Assembly (NCBI RefSeq): GCF_034627025.1
Contig: NZ_CP141049.1
Span: forward strand, 868,001-932,000
Source: Microvirga lotononidis
GTDB taxonomy: Bacteria; Pseudomonadota; Alphaproteobacteria; Rhizobiales; Beijerinckiaceae
Direction: 5' to 3'
DNA length: 64,000 nt
In this document: piece after piece, positions 36,253 through 45,824 of the stretch
Numbering within the stretch: the stretch's first letter is position 1
How the letters are laid out: every line of letters begins with the position of its first letter
Program-made: the position numbers and the translations under genes
The notes under the pieces: generated by a model
The model's input: only the letters and a program-made list of their open reading frames with translations
Told to the model about the DNA's origin: nothing
Database searches by the model: none

Positions 36253-36795
36253 ATGACACCGATCTGCTTACGGGATTTGACCGTTGAGGAGTGTGCACGG
36301 GTCCAGACTTTGGCTCACGCGCGCACCGCTCCGGCTCAGATGGTGCAACGGGCTCAAATCATCTGGCGCGCCCGTCACGGCGAGAGCGCATCCGCCATTG
36401 CCTCTCGCCTGGGCCTGGATGTCGAGACGGTGCGAAGGCGCATCCACCGCTTCAATGCAGAAGGAGTGGAGGCCCTGAAGGATCGGCATCGCTCCGGACG
36501 CCCGCCCACCTATCCGCCTGAGCAAGCCGCCACCGTGATCGCCACGGCGCTCACGAAACCAGAGACGCTCGGGCTGCCGTTTGCCGCCTGGACGCTCGAC
36601 CGACTGGCCGCCTACCTGCACGAGGTCAAAGGCATTGCGATGCAGCGCAGCCGCATCGACGAGATCCTGCTCCAGGAGGGCTTGCGCTGGCACAAGCATG
36701 AGACCTGGTTCGGCGAGCGGGTCGATCCGGCCTTCGCGGAAAAAAGGGGGCGATCGAAACGCTCTACACCGCACCGCCTGCGGGCAGTTGTGTGA
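36253..36795 (+). CDS. IS630-family transposase, ORF A (element 1)
   Basis: The N-terminal half: helix-turn-helix HTH_32-type (ARHGESASAIASRLGLDVET, RRRIHRFNAEGVEALKDRHR) and winged region to AFAEKRG. At 36740-36750 the run A6G5 is a strong slippery sequence; a -1 shift continues as AIETLYTAPPAGSC into ORF B. The natural stop at 36795 gives a short alternative product. Confidence 0.88.
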   Translation: MTPICLRDLTVEECARVQTLAHARTAPAQMVQRAQIIWRARHGESASAIASRLGLDVETVRRRIHRFNAEGVEALKDRHRSGRPPTYPPEQAATVIATALTKPETLGLPFAAWTLDRLAAYLHEVKGIAMQRSRIDEILLQEGLRWHKHETWFGERVDPAFAEKRGRSKRSTPHRLRAVV

Positions 36796-37367
36796 TCTGC
36801 CTCGACGAGATGGGACCGGTGAGCGCCAAGAGCTATGCCGGCCATGCCCTGGTGCAGAACCGGACGCGACCAGCCGAGCGGGCGAGACAGGAGATCGACT
36901 ATGGCCAGCGCGCCAAGGGTTATGTCTTCGGGGCCTTCTGTCCGGCCACGGGCGCAGCGTTCACGCATCCCTATCCTGGTCGCGGCGGCGCGCACTGGAT
37001 CGACTTCCTGGAGCACGTTGAGACTTGGGTCCCGAGGACGACCGAGCGGGTGTACGCGATCATGGACAACCTGAGTTCGCACCGCACGACCGACGTGTTG
37101 CTGTTTCTGCTCGCCCATCCACGCTGGGAGATGGTGTTCCAGCCCAAGTACGCGGCTTATCTCAACCTGATCGAGCCGTGGTGGAAGATCCTGCGCTCGC
37201 TGGCGTTAGCAGGCCGGCGCTTCGAGAGCTGGGACGAGATCATCGATGCGATCGACCGCGCCACGATCTACTGGAATGCGCATCGCCATCCCTTCGTCTG
37301 GGGTCAACGCCGCCGCCATCGGACCCGCCGCTCGCCTGGAATTGCCCTGCTGCCGAGGGCGGCATGA
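36792..37367 (+). CDS. IS630-family transposase, ORF B (element 1)
   Basis: The DDE half: VICLDEMGPVSAKSYAGHAL with the first Asp, RVYAIMDNLSSHRT with the second, and YAAYLNLIEPWWKILRSLAL with the Glu. It overlaps ORF A by 4 nt but would be expressed as a fusion by frameshifting. The protein is complete. Confidence 0.88.
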   Translation: MICLDEMGPVSAKSYAGHALVQNRTRPAERARQEIDYGQRAKGYVFGAFCPATGAAFTHPYPGRGGAHWIDFLEHVETWVPRTTERVYAIMDNLSSHRTTDVLLFLLAHPRWEMVFQPKYAAYLNLIEPWWKILRSLALAGRRFESWDEIIDAIDRATIYWNAHRHPFVWGQRRRHRTRRSPGIALLPRAA

Positions 37368-37440
37368 CTTCCCGGATGCACCACTAAGTAGGTCTTCATA
37401 AGACTTGCAACGCAAGCACTGCGGGTGTTCCCTGGAGAGC

Positions 37441-37934
37441 ATGCAACACCATGATCACTCTCCCGAAACGTGGCTCGACGAGGCGGATCGCAAGCGGCTT
37501 ACTGCCGCGCTTTCTGGTGCCCGTGAGGCCCGGGTGTATCGCCGCCTCGAGGCGCTGCTGCTGGTGGCCGAGGGCCATCCCGTCGCCGAGGCGGCCCGCC
37601 GCTGCCGGGTCAACCGCTCCAGCGTGCACCGCTGGCTCGTCCAGTACCGAGCCGAGCATGAGGCCACGGCCCTGATCGACCGGCCGCGCAGCGGACGTCC
37701 CCGCCGTCAGCCGAGGCTCACGCCGCAGCGGCTGGCGGCGGCCCTGGCGCGCGACCCGCGCCGCTGCGGCTACCAGGCTACGAGCTGGACGGTGCCGCTG
37801 CTGGCCCACGACCTGGCCGCGAAGGGCCTCGCGGTCAGCCGCCAGACGCTGCGGCGGCGGCTGCACGAAGCCGGCTATCGTTGGAAGCGGCCGCGCTATG
37901 TCTATGTCGCGCGCGCGGCTCACCTGCCGCAGAA
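37441..37934 (+). pseudogene. IS630-family transposase, N-terminal half (element 2, copy A)
   Basis: Starts MQHHDHSPETWLDEADRKRL, with helix-turn-helix EAARRCRVNRSSVHRWLVQY and the winged-helix RRCGYQATSWTVPLLAHDLA. The frame ends HLPQKK at the A5G slippery site, where the IS110 is inserted. Confidence 0.88.
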
Positions 37935-38008
37935 AAAGATCTCATGGGCCAGCGACCGCCGAACTGGTGAAGTAAGGCGGTCACCTCACCTCACCCTGGA
38001 GGCCGCTC

Positions 38009-39160
38009 ATGTTCTCCTCTCCCTCAGCCGACGCTTCAGTCTCGGACAGCACCCACACGATCTATCTCGCCCTTGAACTCAGCCGCCGCTCCTGGCTGGT
38101 GGCGCTGCATGCCCCCGATGCCGCGAAGATCGAGCTGCATCGGCTTCCCGCCGGTGATGGACAGGCGGTGCTCGACCTGCTTGCCCGCATCCGGACCCGC
38201 GTGGAACGACGCACCGGCGTGAGCCCACATGTATCGTGCTGCTACGAGGCCGGCCGCGACGGGTTCTGGCTGCACCGCCTTCTCGAGGCGCACGGCGTCA
38301 GCAGCCATGTCATGGACCCGAGTTCGCTGCAGGTCGACCGCCGGGCCCGGCGGGCCAAGACGGACCGCCTGGATGCCCAGGCTCTGCTGCGGGCGCTGAT
38401 GGCCTGGTCCCGCGGCGAGCCGAAGGTCTGCTCCATGGTCCGCCCACCGTCCCCGGACGAGGAGGATGCGCGTCGTCCGAGCCGCGAGCGGGCCACGCTG
38501 CTGCAGGAGCGCATTCGCCTGGTCAACCGGATCAAGGGGCTGTGCGCGACGCAAGGGATCGACGACTACGAGCCGCTGCGGCCGGATCGCCGCTCGCGCC
38601 TGGCGCAGCTGATCACGGGGGATGGCCGGCCGCTGCCGCCGCGGCTGTCGGCGGAGATCGCGCGTCAGCTCGACTGGCTCGAACTGGTCCTGCGGCACCT
38701 GGCCGAGGTCGAGACGAGGCGCGATGCCGACGCGGCGGCGGCACGAGCCGCGTCCTCGTCCAAGCTTGGGACCTTGCTGCATCTGAGGGGGATCGGCTCT
38801 GAGATTGCAACTGTCCTCGCCAAGGAGGTGTTCTACCGATGCTTTGCCAGCCGGCGCCACGTGGCTGCCTATGCGGGACTGACCCCCAGCCCGTTTGCGA
38901 GCGGCCGCCGCTCGCGCGAGCAAGGGATTACCAAGGCGGGCAACGCCCGCGCCCGCAAGGCGCTGATCGAACTCGCCTGGCTGTGGTTGCGCAACCAGCC
39001 TGACAGTGCACTCGCGGTCTGGTTCCGCAGCCGTGTGGGGTCGGCCACCGGGCGGGTCAGACGCATTGCAATTGTGGCGCTCGCCCGTAAGCTGCTGATC
39101 CTGTTGTGGCGCTATGTCGAAACAGGCGCCCTGCCAGCCGATGTGGCCGTGAAGCCCTGA
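38009..39160 (+). CDS. IS110-family (IS1111 group) transposase in IS630-2, copy A
   Basis: A 383-aa protein with a CTGGAGG site 8 nt before the ATG. DEDD domain: YLALELSRRSWLVALHAPDA, CCYEAGRDGFWLHRLLEAHG and RAKTDRLDAQALLRALMAWS. C-terminal Tnp domain: LLHLRGIGSEIATVLAKEVF, HVAAYAGLTPSPFASGRRSR with the catalytic Ser region, and KAGNARARKALIELAWLWLR. Intact; the inverted copy at 54139-55290 differs by one residue (LVNR/LVNQ). Confidence 0.93.
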   Translation: MFSSPSADASVSDSTHTIYLALELSRRSWLVALHAPDAAKIELHRLPAGDGQAVLDLLARIRTRVERRTGVSPHVSCCYEAGRDGFWLHRLLEAHGVSSHVMDPSSLQVDRRARRAKTDRLDAQALLRALMAWSRGEPKVCSMVRPPSPDEEDARRPSRERATLLQERIRLVNRIKGLCATQGIDDYEPLRPDRRSRLAQLITGDGRPLPPRLSAEIARQLDWLELVLRHLAEVETRRDADAAAARAASSSKLGTLLHLRGIGSEIATVLAKEVFYRCFASRRHVAAYAGLTPSPFASGRRSREQGITKAGNARARKALIELAWLWLRNQPDSALAVWFRSRVGSATGRVRRIAIVALARKLLILLWRYVETGALPADVAVKP

Positions 39161-39681
39161 ACCCGCTTGCGCACTGGCGCGGGAGTGTCAGCGCGTGATG
39201 TCTGAGGGGAGTGCGACCGCGTTGTCCCCCCTGGCTGGAACAATGCCGCGAAAAAGAATGGTCGCGCTCACCCCGGAGCCCGTTCCCGACGCATGCGGGA
39301 TTATGGTCAGGGCTTGGGCCCAACCGGATATAAGGTGATGCGGACGAACGGTTCGCATGAGCGCCATCGGGCTCAGCCTCGGAGGTCACCGCAAACTGTC
39401 GAATCCCGCCCTTGAGTAGACGGACAGTGTCGGAGCGAGTTGCCCTCGGGCAGTCTCCAGGATGGCTTGGAGCTTCGGCCGGCCCTCAAGCCCTGCGCCT
39501 GCGGCGCACCGCGAAGCGGCTGCGGGACTTGACCGCCCGCCTCGCCCAAGCTGAGAGCCGCCATGCCAGAATGGCAGGCTTTGAACTCGGCTTCCTTTGG
39601 TTCGACCCTGTCGGCCAGGTCAAACTCTGACTTCGATCCGGCACACCGCCTGCCAGCGCTTGACGGATCGGCCCATATAAG
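39161..39681 (+). other. Long 3' noncoding end of the IS1111-type IS110, copy A
   Basis: This 521-nt end has no convincing gene (a 72-aa ORF at 39412-39630 has no ribosome site). It contains many self-complementary stretches. In IS1111-group elements the long noncoding end lies on this side and may encode the guide RNA; that is inference here. Confidence 0.45.
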
Positions 39682-40277
39682 GGGGGATCACCCGACGCCT
39701 GAAGGCGGGCTGGCACAGGAGCGATCGGCTGCTGTGCCTCGACTGGACGCTGCTGCGGCTGTTTCCGCCGCTGCGCGCGACCTGGGCGCTCAAGGGCACG
39801 CAGGCCCTCGTGCCGATCACCGGCCGCAATGCCAAGCGGGTGCTGTTCGGGGCGATCGACTTGCAAAGCGCGCGTCGGGTGGTGCTGATCCGCACCCGTG
39901 CCGGTCAGGCCGATGCCCAGGCGTTCCTGCGTGCGCTGCGGCGCCGCTACCGCAAGGCTGGCTGGCTCTGGCTGCTCACCGATCGGGCGAGCGCCCACAC
40001 TGCCCCGCAGACCCAAGCCCTGGCCGACCGGCTGCGCATCCGGTTCGTGTGGTTGCCCCGGCAGGCGCCCGAACTGAGCCCGATGGATCAACTCTGGCGC
40101 GAGCTCAAGCGGCTGATCGCGGCCAACCGGCAGGCGGCTTCCATCGATGCTCTGGCCGCCGAGGCCGCAGCCTGGGTGCTGACGCTGACGCCGCAACAAG
40201 CGTTCCGCAAGGCCGGCATGCTGTCCAAACGCTTCTGGCTCAGAAAGCTGTTGCAGAACTTTTGGCGACCTACTTAG
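39682..40277 (+). pseudogene. IS630-family transposase, C-terminal half (element 2, copy A)
   Basis: The frame resumes GITRRLKAGWHRSDRLLCLD with the first Asp, ALVPITGRNAKRVLFGAIDL, WLWLLTDRASAHTAPQ with the second Asp, and PELSPMDQLWRELKRLIAAN with the Glu. It stops at 40275-40277 in the terminal repeat. With 37441-37934 it would give a complete transposase if the IS110 were removed. Confidence 0.88.
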
Positions 40278-40311
40278 CCGCAGCCGCCTCGTTAATGGAT
40301 TCTTTGAGTTC

Positions 40312-40329
40312 GTCAGGTTCTCGAAAGCT
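40312..40329 (+). promoter_or_regulatory. tts box upstream of nopX
   Basis: GTCAGGTTCTCGAAAGCT differs from the core at one base. It lies 36 nt after the IS630 end and 211 nt before the nopX ATG, so the IS insertion has left the promoter intact. Confidence 0.9.
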
Positions 40330-40540
40330 GAGCCGGCCATGATGAGAGTCAAGACCTGACGGATCGCCGCCCATTGTGCGCTGGAACGGGAGTTTGGAGC
40401 CGTCAACAAACTGAGCACTCAAAGCACGGTCATAGAGAGACGGAATTGATGACGCGGCTAATGCTCATAATCATCAATGCTGGTGAATCCATTTGGTGAC
40501 GCCCTTGTCGCGGATGCAACTTTACGTCTGAGGAGCCAGG

Positions 40541-42352
40541 ATGCCAATCAATAACGCCAATAACGCTTTCTTGCAGTTCGCTCAGACTTCGTCGGAGCCA
40601 GTATCCGCGTTCATCAAGACTCAGCAGAACGCATCTCCCTTGGAAGAGGTGCTGCTCACGTCACTGCTCGAAGACAGGGCCCGTCCGTTCAGGCTCCCAG
40701 ACCCGCTGCCGCGGGATCCCGCTTTATCGACGGGAGCATCTTCGCAGCAGTGTTCGGAATCGCTGTCGGATGTCGAGTCGGCGTTGGAGGACTTGGCGCA
40801 GAACCCATTGGACCTGCTGCCGCCAAATATGAGGGCAGCCATTGAGTCGATGGATCGGGACTGGCAAGCTTCCGAGGTCGCCAATCCTTCGGTTGCGCCG
40901 GCGCCCGTGGCAAGCGAGAGAATCACGTGGAATGGCGGCTCGCTGACCCAGGCCGAGTTGGAGATTGTAGCAGTGCTGAACCGCCACAAGGACCAAGCCC
41001 CACTCAGTTGGGAATCATTGGCGGAGAAAGCTAACGATCCCTCCACGCCCCCCGATTTGAAAGCGGCGATCGAGGGATTGCAGAAGGATCCAGAGCTGTT
41101 TTATGCGATCGGCTCGCAGGGCGATGGCCGCTGCGGCGGCAAGATCACGGCGAAGGACTTGTCCGGATTTTCCCGCCATCACTCCCAAGTTGCCGAATTT
41201 CAGGACAAGCAGGCGCAAAGCTACGTGCAGAACTACATTCCATCCGACAGCACTGGTGAACCGCAGCCGTCCGTCATGACCCGGAGCGATGCATTACGCG
41301 AGCTTTACCGGTACTCCGAAAACCTGCCCGAGAACCTGAGTCTGGCTGAATTCGAGAAGATCGTCGAAGGCGAAGCGAAGACTGGCAAGTGTCCGCCCCA
41401 GGTCATTGCTGCAGCTCAGTACTTCGTCAGCCACCCGGATCAATGGAAGCAGTTGTATGGTGGTGGAATAGACAAGGTGCACAAAGAGGACTTTCTTCAA
41501 GTCGCTTCATCGTCGATGAGCCTCACGCGTACTGAGCTTGAGACCTTAGAAACGATCAATAGCAATCAGGACGCCTTCTTTGGAAGCGGTGACCTGACGC
41601 GTGACAAGCTCGCGACGATGGCGGAAGACAAGAGCCTCACTCCGAAAGTACAGAAAGCGGCCTCTCAGCTGCTCTCAGATCCTCTACTGTTCAGTCAGCT
41701 TAACAATGCCATTACGGGCTATGAGACCGATAATTCGTTCTTCGACTTCGGCGGGGGCCACACCGTCGATTCCGGTGACATCAGCAAAAACGACTTTGCT
41801 CGGTTCTACCAAAGCATGTCGTCGGCGAACCGCACGGTCCAGCAGTCAAAGACCCATGTGCCCGAAACCACTGCGGAACAGGACGCGGTTTCGAATATGC
41901 TGGCGGGCCGGACGGACCAGCCTGACACCAAGTCACCGAAGAAAAACGGTGGGGCCTTTATCCACGCCGTCGGGGACGCGCTCAAGATCGTCTCGCCAGT
42001 TCTCGATTGGGCGGCGACGGCGGTGGGTTTATTGAGCTTCGTTCCAGTCCTTGGCCAAGTGGCCGATGCCGTTTCAATGGCGCTTTCGTGCGAGGCGCAG
42101 GCGGCAAATCTTCTCCGCACAGCCATTACCGGAGGCAACATGAAGCAGGCGCTGATAGAAGCTGGAATCAATATCGGAGCGCAAGCGCTCAGCCTTGTCG
42201 CAGGGCCGGAGGTAAAGTTAGCAATTCGCAATGGGCTCGTCAAAAAAGTGATGGAAGAGGCCGCGGCGGCTGGGATCGATCTGTCGATTTCCACGGCGCA
42301 AACTTATGCCGAAGACTATTTAAGCAACCTGGAAGCACGCCTTGCGGCCTGA
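40541..42352 (+). CDS. nopX: NopX (NolX), T3SS translocator
   Basis: A 603-aa protein with a GAGGAGCC ribosome site. The N-terminus is polar (MPINNANNAFLQFAQTSSEP). Repeated helical pairs follow (LTQAELEIVAVLNRHKDQAP, MSLTRTELETLETINSNQDA), each near EF-hand-like loops (GDGRCGGKITAKDL, SGDISKNDFARFY). A hydrophobic C-terminal region (AATAVGLLSFVPVLGQVADA, about 490-560) suits membrane insertion. HrpF/NopX proteins form the translocon pore in host membranes. Full length. Confidence 0.94.
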   Translation: MPINNANNAFLQFAQTSSEPVSAFIKTQQNASPLEEVLLTSLLEDRARPFRLPDPLPRDPALSTGASSQQCSESLSDVESALEDLAQNPLDLLPPNMRAAIESMDRDWQASEVANPSVAPAPVASERITWNGGSLTQAELEIVAVLNRHKDQAPLSWESLAEKANDPSTPPDLKAAIEGLQKDPELFYAIGSQGDGRCGGKITAKDLSGFSRHHSQVAEFQDKQAQSYVQNYIPSDSTGEPQPSVMTRSDALRELYRYSENLPENLSLAEFEKIVEGEAKTGKCPPQVIAAAQYFVSHPDQWKQLYGGGIDKVHKEDFLQVASSSMSLTRTELETLETINSNQDAFFGSGDLTRDKLATMAEDKSLTPKVQKAASQLLSDPLLFSQLNNAITGYETDNSFFDFGGGHTVDSGDISKNDFARFYQSMSSANRTVQQSKTHVPETTAEQDAVSNMLAGRTDQPDTKSPKKNGGAFIHAVGDALKIVSPVLDWAATAVGLLSFVPVLGQVADAVSMALSCEAQAANLLRTAITGGNMKQALIEAGINIGAQALSLVAGPEVKLAIRNGLVKKVMEEAAAAGIDLSISTAQTYAEDYLSNLEARLAA

Positions 42353-42858
42353 GCCTCCAAAGCACGAGGCAGATCGGTACAATACCCTTGTTCTTGGTTC
42401 GGCTTTTATTCGGCGGGCAAAGTACGTTCATGTTTGGCCTTTGAGAAGGTGGTGCAGCGCGACAAAGGGAGCCAGGAGACAAATTGCGCGGGTCAAAGCA
42501 TAGTGAACCGGCAACGCCCTACGATTGTGTTTTGGAAAGGCGAGTGCGGCAGAAAGTTGTGCGGCGCCGCCAACTCCATTGCACCCTGGTCGCCGGTTAT
42601 CGTGGATGCCGGCAATAGGCGAGCCAGCCCCGGATGGTTATGCGGTCTTTGAAGAGAGATGAGACTACCAGGCGCTACGCCGCTTGCTCTTCTGGGTCAG
42701 CCGCGGGTTCAATGGCCAGGCGGCTCCGATCCTGCCCTGTCGGGTCGCGCAAGGTAGCGTGGCCGCGCGCCCGCGGCAGGTGTTTCGCAGGTACAGGCGA
42801 GTGGCCATCGGAGAGGCCCCACCTTATGGGCACGGCACGTGATGGGATTTGCCCCGCA
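42353..42858. other. Unassigned stretch after nopX
   Basis: 506 nt without a supported gene in either strand. Short ORFs at 42434-42652 and 42634-42915 lack ribosome sites and are Arg/Cys-rich. The last bases run directly into a truncated IS3 right end. Confidence 0.4.
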
Positions 42859-42954
42859 TTAGTGGAGAGCGGTTTGTTTGCTATTCGGCCGGCCTTTCGA
42901 ACTGAACCAGACTGACATAATCGAGTGTCGAATGGCGGTGGGCGGGTTGTAAAA
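42859..42954 (-). pseudogene. IS3 OrfB, exon after the group II intron (copy C)
   Basis: FYNP and the following codons, with the same extra C as in copy B that shifts the RRHSTLDYVS segment. Identity to copy B on this side of the intron suggests exchange between the two copies. Confidence 0.75.
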
Positions 42955-43621
42955 GTAGAGTAGGCGGCTAGCGAGTTGCCGTCGCCGGCACTTTTCCAAC
43001 CGCCTCTCCCCGAACCGGGCTTGCGCTGTTAGGAGCACCCGGCTCTCCAGTGTCCTCCACAACCGCAGAGCGGTTGTGGATGATTCCCAACACGGTTTTG
43101 GCGTTTCGCATCTCGCGTACCTCGCCGTTCGGGTTTCAGGACACCTGCCACCCTTCCCCATGTGGACGGCTTTCCCGTCCTCAGAGTACTACGGTGGCTC
43201 CGTCGCCCTGCGCCTCGCGGCGCGGTGGGCGATCCCATATTCCCTTGATGCTGGACGTCCCGAGCGCGACGTAGGTGCCTCGTCCGTCTCCTTGAATGGG
43301 GTTATTCCCCATCGTCCATCGCGTGGAAGGTTCGAGCGACGACGGCTTTGCCGCTCCATCGCGGTGGCCCCGACCTCAGACGCTGTGTCGAGGGATGTAC
43401 ATTTGCATCACTGGAGGCTGAGGTTCGAGCAATGCGGCTCTCACCTTATCGCGCGGGCCTTGCAGACCATGGCCGTAAGCGTCTTCGGACCATTTCCGCT
43501 TCGACGGCATGCTACTGTCCCCTTTGGTTTTGACCGCCAGGTAAGCCGTTGGCCCAAGGGTCATTTCTTCCAAACCCCTCCTTTCTGCGAAAGGGATCCA
43601 GCGCCAGGTGATATGGCGCAC
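42955..43621 (-). mobile_element. ORF-less group II intron (667 nt), copy 2
   Basis: Reverse complement of the intron at 25676-26342, with the same length and same insertion point (IDG/FYNP of IS3 orfB). Its 5' exon differs (CGACGGC here, CGATGGC in copy B), so the flanking IS3 copies are distinct. The internal ORFs are identical in sequence to copy 1. Confidence 0.75.
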
Positions 43622-43745
43622 GCCGTCGATATAACGCCCAATCGCATCCTTGGCCGCAGCTCGTGTCTGGAACACCGTGCGCCAGACCAATTCGGATTTC
43701 AAGGTCTTGAAGAAGGTCTCGACAGCGGCGTTGATGCTCCTATAG
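43622..43745 (-). pseudogene. IS3 OrfB, middle exon (copy C)
   Basis: Reads NAAVETFFKTLKSELVWRTV, FQTRAAAKDAIGRYIDG, including the catalytic Glu. Bounded by IS110-E upstream and the intron downstream. Confidence 0.8.
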
Positions 43746-43748
43746 AGG

Positions 43749-44341
43749 TCAAGAGGTTGAAGAGACGGCCGCGAGAGGCCTGCTGGCGCGGCAGAGATAG
43801 CCGAAGATCTCCCGTGCAACAAAGCGCTTCAGACAGCGAATGATCTCCATCTTGCCCTTACCCTCTGCCGTTCGCTTTCGGACGTAGTCGCGGGTGGGAG
43901 AATGGCTGCGCATTCGGCTAATGACCACACGATACAGAGCGGCGTTGGCCTGACGGCGGCCGCCGCGGTTGAGCCGGTGCCGCGAGGTCTTGCCGCTCGA
44001 GGCGGGAATGGGACAGGCCCCGCACAGTTTGGCGAATGCCGCTTCGGAGCGAATACGCTCAGGATTATCGCCCACCAGGATCAACATCTCGGCGGCCGTG
44101 CCAGTCGCCATCCCATGAGCCTCCTTCAGAGCTGGGGCGTAGGCGGTGGTCAAAGCATCGAGAGCGGCATCGTGGCTCTTGATCTCAGCATCGAGCATCA
44201 GCCAGCGTCGGGCGAGAGCGCGCAATGTTGCTTTGGCGGAGGCTGTCGGGTCTGTCATCCCTCCTGGCCGCAGGGCTGGGAGATGCCGGATCAGCGCCAT
44301 CGTGCCGGTGAGCCCCTCAAGGCTCTCGCGCAAGGCAGTGG
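43749..44341 (-). pseudogene. IS110-E transposase, C-terminal part
   Basis: Reads LRESLEGLTGTMALIRHLPA, MATGTAAEMLILVGDNPERI, FAKLCGACPIPASSGKTSRH (catalytic Ser region) and RMRSHSPTRDYVRKRTAEGK. The frame continues from the N-part at 47134 when the IS256 and one copy of GGCAGTGG are removed. Confidence 0.85.
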
Positions 44342-44361
44342 AACTATACCGGAATGTGATG

Positions 44362-45745
44362 GAGTGGATGCCCCCTCCTGACGGCATCACAATGTGCCAA
44401 GGTGGTGATCTGAGGATCATTCACAAATGGAGAGGGCATCCGTGACAGACGTTAACATCATTGGTCTCGACCTTGCAAAGCGTGTCTTTCAGGCGCACGG
44501 CGCCCGCGCCGATGGGAGCGTGGCCTTTCGCCGGAAACTGACCCGCCAGCAGGTTCTGACGTTCTTCTCCAAGCAGCCACGTTGCATTGTTGCGATGGAG
44601 GCCTGCGCCACAGCGCATGACTGGGGCCGCGAACTTCAGGTTCTCGGGCATGAAGTGCGGCTCATCCCGCCGGTCTATGTAAAACCTTTCGTTAAGCGCC
44701 AGAAGAACGACGCGGCGGACGCAGAGGCCATCGCCGAGGCGGCGGCACGCCCGACCATGCGGTTCGTCACAGTCAAAACCGAGGAACAGCAGGCGCGAGC
44801 GATGGTCTTCCGCACGCGGGATCTTCTCGTGCGCCAACGCACGCAGCTGATCAATGCGCTGCGGGGGCATCTCGCCGAGCACGGCGTCGTCGCGCCACAG
44901 GGAACAGCCAAAGTGAAGCTGCTCAGCGATGTGATCGAGGACGTCAACACGACCCTTCAGCCACTGGTCGTCGAACTCGGTCGCCTCTATCTCGACCAGA
45001 TCGCAGCCCTCGACGGCAAGATCGCGGATCTCGAGAGGGTGTTGAAACGCGAGGCCGCGCGTGGGGTGACGACGTCACGCCTGCAGACCATGCCCGGGAT
45101 CGGGCCGATCACCGCAATGGCGATCGAAACCTTCGCACCGCCGATGGAGAGCTTCAGACGCGGACGCGACTTCGCCGCCTGGCTCGGGCTTGTCCCGGTC
45201 CAGCACTCCACCGGCGGCAAGCAGGTGCTCGGGCGCACCTCGAAGATGGGCCAGCGTGATATCCGACGTCTGCTCATCATCGGCGCGATGGCTGTCGTCA
45301 AGAGCGCAGGGCGCAAGAGCGCGCCGGAAGGCTCCTGGCTTGCCCGCATGCTGGCGCGCAAGCCGAGGATGCTCGTGGCCATTGCGCTGGCGAACAAGAT
45401 GGCGCGGTCCGCCTGGGCCATGCTGACGAAAGGCGAGGACTTCAGAGTTCCGGCAGCAACGGCGTCGTGATCGGGAGATCCGGCATCGATCCTGCCGGTG
45501 CGTCAGGCGTGTGAGGAGGTCGAGGAACAGTAAGGGCAAAACGATCGGTCAGATCGGGAGCAGGAAAAGCATTATCACCCAAAGAGCTTCGCGCTCGGGA
45601 ATTTGATCTGCACCTGCTCCGCGTATCTCCATACCGGCCAGCGGCATGATCATGGCCGCAACAGAAGGCCTGATACATGACCGCACCCGATCACATGCCG
45701 AAGCTGTTCAGAAATCCCTTGCGCGAACGGGGGCATCCATACATG
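44362..45745 (+). mobile_element. IS1111-type IS110 element inside IS256
   Basis: It sits in the IS256 left noncoding end. The 5' leader is short (~65 nt) and the 3' noncoding end ~270 nt. Subterminal matches GGATGCCCCC and GGGGGCATCC occur near both ends. Boundaries are approximate. Confidence 0.6.
44427..45470 (+). CDS. IS110-family (IS1111 group) transposase
   Basis: A 347-aa protein; start ATG 44427, or GTG at 44442. DEDD domain: IIGLDLAKRVFQAHGARADG, AMEACATAHDWGRELQVLGH and KNDAADAEAIAEAAARPTMR. C-terminal part: LQTMPGIGPITAMAIETFAP, FAAWLGLVPVQHSTGGKQVL and KMGQRDIRRLLIIGAMAVVK. Intact and full length. Confidence 0.94.
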   Translation: MERASVTDVNIIGLDLAKRVFQAHGARADGSVAFRRKLTRQQVLTFFSKQPRCIVAMEACATAHDWGRELQVLGHEVRLIPPVYVKPFVKRQKNDAADAEAIAEAAARPTMRFVTVKTEEQQARAMVFRTRDLLVRQRTQLINALRGHLAEHGVVAPQGTAKVKLLSDVIEDVNTTLQPLVVELGRLYLDQIAALDGKIADLERVLKREAARGVTTSRLQTMPGIGPITAMAIETFAPPMESFRRGRDFAAWLGLVPVQHSTGGKQVLGRTSKMGQRDIRRLLIIGAMAVVKSAGRKSAPEGSWLARMLARKPRMLVAIALANKMARSAWAMLTKGEDFRVPAATAS

Positions 45746-45824
45746 GGTGATGACGGATTGAGAAAGGCGACGTATCGAGGCGGGTGTCGAGCCTGCCAGA
45801 ACCTCTCCAGGAGAGCGATACGTC

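Larger units (their letters stand above)
36186..37385 (+). mobile_element. IS630-family element 1
   Basis: The ends are AGTGGTGCATCCGG at 36186 and its reverse complement up to 37385. Two overlapping ORFs inside are joined by a probable frameshift. It directly follows rhcC1 and abuts the IS630 composite at 37387. Confidence 0.82.
37935..39681 (+). mobile_element. IS110-family (IS1111-type) element inside IS630-2, copy A
   Basis: It is bounded by the interrupted IS630 frame: ...CAGAAAAAG before, GGGGATCACCCGACGC after. It has a short 5' leader (75 nt) and a long 3' noncoding end (520 nt), as in the IS1111 group. The insertion lies in the A/G slippery run that IS630 transposases use for frameshifting. 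Confidence 0.75.
37387..39867 (+). repeat. Large inverted repeat 2, left arm
   Basis: IS630-2 plus IS110 copy A pairs with 53432-55912 (about 2.5 kb, position sum constant at 93299). Inversion between the arms would flip nopX and the nested IS3. Confidence 0.85.
37387..40274 (+). mobile_element. IS630-family element 2, copy A, split by an IS110
   Basis: The ends AGTAGGTC (37387) and GACCTACT (40274) are flanked by TA on each side (37385-37386, 40275-40276), the classic IS630 duplication. The transposase gene is split after HLPQKK by an IS1111-type IS110. The whole composite recurs inverted at 50587-55912. Confidence 0.88.
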
